From Botryobacter ruber (GTDB lineage: Bacteria > Bacteroidota > Bacteroidia > Cytophagales > Hymenobacteraceae), in contig NZ_QCZK02000036.1 of NCBI RefSeq assembly GCF_003347595.2, positions 1-35,261 on the forward strand: DNA of 35,261 nucleotides, given 5' to 3'. This document shows positions 32,411-35,261 of the stretch, piece by piece. The number at the start of each line of letters is the position of its first letter. Positions within the stretch are counted from its first letter, which is position 1. The translations under genes and the position numbers were made by a program. The notes under the pieces are model-generated. The model was not told the origin of the DNA. It saw only the letters and a list, made by a program, of their open reading frames with translations, and ran no database searches.

Positions 32411-33586
32411 TCAACCCGTTGCCATTTTATCAAAGGCATTCTCCAGGTCCTTTATCAGGTAAGCAGCATCTTCCAGCCCGATGTAAAACCGCACCAGGTT
32501 AAAAGGCAGTTTTGGCTTCAGCCTGCCCGGCGAATAAGCAGCAGCAATCGGGTAGATAAGCGACTCGTGCCCGCCCCAGGAAGCCGCCATCAGGAAATGC
32601 TCCAGCGTGTTGCAGAACAGCTCTACCTGCTCCATCTCCTGCGTTTTGAGCAGGATAGAAAACTGGCCGGTGTTGTTGCGCAGTTGCTTTTTTGCCAGCT
32701 CATACTGCGGGTGCGACGGCAGAAACGGGAAATGTACGCGCTCCACCTTCGGGTGCTGCTCCAGGTAAGCCACCACCTGCCGCGTCGTCTCCGCCACCCG
32801 CTCCATCCGGAGGGGCAGCGTACGCAGGCCCCGCAGCAGCAGCCAGGCATCGTGCGGGGAGAGCACAGCCCCCAGCACCATAAACTCAGAGCCGAAAATT
32901 TTATTGATCATCTCCCTGGAGCCGCACACGATACCACCCATCACATCGGAATGGCCGCCAATGTACTTGGTAGCCGAATGCACCACCAGGTCCACGCCCA
33001 GTTCCAGCGGCTTCTGGTTGATGGGCGTGGCAAAACTGTTGTCGATAATGGTAACCAGGTTATGCGCTTTGGCCATGGAGACGATGGCAGGAATGTCCTG
33101 CAGGTCGAACGTGAAGGAATTGGGGCTTTCCAGGTAAATAACTTTTGTGTTTGGTTTGAGGGCCTGCCTGAAATGCTCCGGGTTGGTACCGTCTACCATG
33201 GTTACTTCTACGCCAAAGCGGGGCAGGAAGCGGCGCATCAGGGCATTGGTCCAGGTGTAGGGTTTCCGAACGCTCACCACATGGTCGCCTGCCTGCACCT
33301 GCGAAAGCACCGCCGCCGACACGGCTCCCATACCGCTCCCGAAGGCAATGGCATGCTCCGCCCCCTCCAGCGCCGCAATCTTCTTCTCCAGTATCGTTAC
33401 GGTTGGGTTGTTGCCCCGTGTATACAGGGTCGCCTCCGCCTCCTGGGTCAGCTTCTGACGCATGTCTGCTACCGTATCGGAGGCAAAATTGCTTGTCTGC
33501 AGAATCGGGGGCGACACGGCATTAAAGTACAACGCTCTATCCTCACCCAACGCATTGATGATGTAACTGATGTCCATAGTAACCAT
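32411..33586 (-). CDS. Trans-sulfuration enzyme family protein (PLP-dependent)
   Basis: This 391-residue protein is a Cys/Met-metabolism PLP enzyme of the cystathionine gamma-synthase / methionine gamma-lyase family. Motifs are YTRGNNPTV, EGAEHAIAFGSGMGAVS, YLESPNSFTF and the PLP lysine K207 in VVHSATKYIGGHSD. Subfamily (synthase, beta- or gamma-lyase) cannot be told from the sequence alone. The second ATG (33577, MDISYII) is an equally good start. The upstream gap to 33837 holds the promoter and nothing else I can identify. Confidence 0.93.
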   Translation of the reverse strand: MVTMDISYIINALGEDRALYFNAVSPPILQTSNFASDTVADMRQKLTQEAEATLYTRGNNPTVTILEKKIAALEGAEHAIAFGSGMGAVSAAVLSQVQAGDHVVSVRKPYTWTNALMRRFLPRFGVEVTMVDGTNPEHFRQALKPNTKVIYLESPNSFTFDLQDIPAIVSMAKAHNLVTIIDNSFATPINQKPLELGVDLVVHSATKYIGGHSDVMGGIVCGSREMINKIFGSEFMVLGAVLSPHDAWLLLRGLRTLPLRMERVAETTRQVVAYLEQHPKVERVHFPFLPSHPQYELAKKQLRNNTGQFSILLKTQEMEQVELFCNTLEHFLMAASWGGHESLIYPIAAAYSPGRLKPKLPFNLVRFYIGLEDAAYLIKDLENAFDKMATG

Positions 33587-33837
33587 TTTTTAAAGCTATA
33601 CCCTACATACCCTGCTTTCCGGGCAGATGTTTTACCGGATGCAGCAGCTTATTATTTCCTGCCCGGCAGCTACCAAAAAAGCATCGTGTGCTGCCGCTGT
33701 TCCAGCTCCAGGCCGACAGGAAAAAAACTTCTCGAATAAATTTCAAGTTATTGATTATCAAAAACTTTAGTTTACTAAAACATCTATATTTACAGCTCTT
33801 TCTGCAACTCCTGCACCTTAAAAATTGTTCTAATTAT

Positions 33838-34866
33838 ATGAAGGAGAAAGAAGAAAACAACATTATTTCGATATACCCCGAAGCGCAGAAACCGGAGGAT
33901 AAGGAATGGCAGAAGTCAATTCCGGCACAGGTGTTTCTGAATTATTTTTTTGCCATTGCGCACCACCTGGAGCACTTCGACGATAGCGGTTTAAGCTCGC
34001 TTCCTTATTTCAGGGCAACACCACCTGAGCTTTCCGAACAGGATGCAGAGGCTATTAAGCAACTGCTGCTGAAAAGCTGGAGCACTGAGTATGCCTTACG
34101 CGCCACCGCCACGCTGGGCGACGAAGCCTATATGCGCTACGCCCTGCACTGGACATTCCCGCAGGCCTACTACACAGTATTTGCCGGCTTACAGGCCTTC
34201 CTGTATACCCGCGACATTAAAACCGAGGCAGAGGCGTTGGTACTGCGCGAAGCAGGCAGATTGGTCGTGAAAAGTGCATATCCGCGGGCAATTGGCTTTT
34301 ACGCCTCTGGCCATTACGACGATTTTAAGGTGCACCGCCTGCCACTGGCACACTACAAACCAGGGCTGCAGTTAGCGGAAAAAGAACTGGAAGCACAATC
34401 GCAGATAGGCCAGTTCCTGCGCACCACCCGCCGCATCAAAGCCAGAACGGTAAGGCAACAGGTGCAGGCAAACCCAGCCACCGCCATCCGGAGCAGTCGC
34501 ACCGGTGAAATACTGCAGAAATTCGGACCGCAGCACTGGCAGCAGCTAACATGGCGCGTGGGCTATACCACCATCTTCGATTTGCTGGCGCGTCTACGCA
34601 TTTCGGCAAGCCAGCGGGAGATAGAGCGGTTTGTGGAGTCGGACATAGATTTCAGGCTGTTCCACGAGTCGCTGGTCCAGATCGTGAGCTACCTCAACGG
34701 CGTACACGAATGCTATGTGGCGCAGGCCATGGGGCTGCAGCAGTACCAGGCTTTTGTAGCGCAGCTACCGGAGCACCTGCAACCTTCTTTTGTAACCGAC
34801 AGGCTGAGAGAGAAGGTAGAGCCGCTGCTGGCAGCTAACGACCAGTCCTTTAGAGCAGCCGCCTAA
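33838..34866 (+). CDS. Unrecognised 342-residue protein
   Basis: I do not recognise a family. The start at 33838 (MKEKEENNII) is chosen because an upstream frame from 33688 adds 50 residues of low-complexity Leu/Lys sequence that look like spacer DNA; AAGGAG lies 2 bp after this ATG, not before it. The protein is soluble-looking and mostly helical. It has an acidic N-terminus, aromatic-rich mid-region (YALHWTFPQAYYTVFAGLQ), a basic patch (TTRRIKARTVRQQVQANP) and a C-terminal Glu/Leu-rich part. No signal peptide, membrane segment, Walker motif or helix-turn-helix is obvious. It is a single gene with its own terminator at 34957. Confidence 0.75.
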   Translation: MKEKEENNIISIYPEAQKPEDKEWQKSIPAQVFLNYFFAIAHHLEHFDDSGLSSLPYFRATPPELSEQDAEAIKQLLLKSWSTEYALRATATLGDEAYMRYALHWTFPQAYYTVFAGLQAFLYTRDIKTEAEALVLREAGRLVVKSAYPRAIGFYASGHYDDFKVHRLPLAHYKPGLQLAEKELEAQSQIGQFLRTTRRIKARTVRQQVQANPATAIRSSRTGEILQKFGPQHWQQLTWRVGYTTIFDLLARLRISASQREIERFVESDIDFRLFHESLVQIVSYLNGVHECYVAQAMGLQQYQAFVAQLPEHLQPSFVTDRLREKVEPLLAANDQSFRAAA

Positions 34867-34873
34867 GGTGTAC

Positions 34874-34948
34874 TGTTGTCTGAACCGCTGATTCGTGTGA
34901 TTAAAATGATGTTTTTGATTATTTGTGTGAATCAGCATTTTAGAATCT
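34874..34948 (+). repeat. F repeat (GTGTGATT type)
   Basis: GTCTGAACCGCTGATTCGTG and then TGATTAAAATGATG...ATTTGTGTGAATCAGCAT form an imperfect inverted repeat. The left arm matches the GTCTTGACCACTGATTTATG arm at 21819. It starts 8 bp after the stop of the unrecognised gene. Confidence 0.65.
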
Positions 34949-34956
34949 TCTCCCCG

Positions 34957-34986
34957 AGGCCTGTCCCCTGACAGGCCTTTTCTTTT
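34957..34986 (+). terminator. Terminator after the unrecognised gene
   Basis: AGGCCTGTC (34957-34965) pairs perfectly with GACAGGCCT (34970-34978), followed by TTTCTTTT. It sits between the F repeat and R copy 11. Confidence 0.88.
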
Positions 34987-35020
34987 AGGAGAGGCAATGG
35001 TGGCAGGAGCAAAAGACTTT
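34987..35020 (+). repeat. Dispersed R repeat, copy 11
   Basis: It reads AGGAGAGGCAATGGTGGCAG and then GAGCAAAAGACTTT. It precedes the T element at 35041, as copy 5 precedes the one at 10946. Confidence 0.78.
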
Positions 35021-35040
35021 CTATCCGCCATTTGTATAAA

Positions 35041-35165
35041 GGGTTGAAAATCTTCAACCCCTACAAATTATACCTCTCTACCTTTCTAACTCCTAAACTT
35101 TCTAACTCCCAAACTCCCAAACTCTCTAACTTTCATCCCTCCCCAATAACGAATAACCAACAACG
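35041..35165 (+). repeat. T element (hairpin, octamer tract and CCCCAATAAC tail)
   Basis: GGGTTGAA, AATC, TTCAACCC (35041-35060) is a perfect hairpin, followed by octamers such as CTAACTCC, TAAACTTT and CAAACTCC to about 35131. A tail CTCCCCAATAAC (35139-35150) matches 8320-8331. The rest to 35261 has no gene I can support. Confidence 0.78.
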
Positions 35166-35261
35166 ACTTTGTTGCAACGAGTCTGTCCTTTTCAAGATTT
35201 CTCTCTTAGAGCTGGTTTACGTTATTTTATAAGCCACAGGTATTCCCCTCTGTCGCAACAG

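Noticed and set aside
32270..33739. A 489-codon open frame on the plus strand, opposite the trans-sulfuration gene
   Set aside because: It runs antisense through a PLP enzyme with all motifs intact and starts inside the R repeat pair; no domain is visible.
33688..33837. 50-residue upstream extension of the unrecognised protein
   Set aside because: It is low-complexity Leu/Lys/Phe sequence in AT-rich spacer DNA, and the downstream Met gives a normal soluble start.

Overview
The window looks like chromosome of a Bacteroidota member of the Cytophagales, most like Pontibacter or another Hymenobacteraceae genus. This is inference from gene content: fasciclin and DUF4142 lipoproteins, a WbqC-family protein, M42 peptidase, YciO, a Bacteroidota-type tyrosine recombinase, weak Shine-Dalgarno sites and TAnnTTTG-like promoter elements. 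No marker gene settles the genus.

Region 1 (1-6549) is the end of a genomic island. A tRNA-Ser(UGA) gene on the minus strand (6465-6549) is followed on its 3' side by a tyrosine integrase (4994-6211). After it come a type I restriction cluster hsdR-hsdS and a SIR2-like gene that runs off the left edge. No hsdM and no second att site are in the window. hsdS and the SIR2 gene are visibly more AT-rich than hsdR and the chromosome.

Region 2 (6552-23290) is chromosomal housekeeping: YihY/BrkB membrane protein, hotdog thioesterase, MltG, YciO, an LpxL-like acyltransferase, WbqC-like protein, ClpC, acyl-CoA carboxylase beta subunit, M42 aminopeptidase, a helical-backbone metal receptor, aroB-aroA and proline dehydrogenase.

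Region 3 (23500-29740) is an envelope and stress cluster: a small acidic lipoprotein, an RNA polymerase sigma factor followed by a membrane protein that joins an anti-sigma-like N-terminus to a trypsin-like protease, two tandem fasciclin lipoproteins, a glycine-zipper stress protein, a DUF4142 lipoprotein and an SGNH hydrolase. Region 4 (29740-35261) has a C-terminal processing protease (Prc), a trans-sulfuration enzyme, an unrecognised 342-residue protein and repeats.

The most unusual signal lies between the genes. A roughly 36-bp repeat (called R here) with core GTGGTGGCAG occurs 12 times, always intergenic and in both orientations. A second family (called T here) is a hairpin GGGTTGAA-NNNN-TTCAACCC followed by a degenerate 8-bp tandem repeat of type YTAACTYY. 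A third family (called F here) has ACTGATTT.GTGTGATTTT or ATCCTGATTCAGAC motifs. They recur in the order F, R, T at 8145-8353, 10596-11062 and 34874-35165, and as F, R at 21819-21977. They fill the space right up to start and stop codons, as if they form a modular non-coding cassette. The other main candidate for a new system is the sigma factor with its anti-sigma/protease fusion partner.
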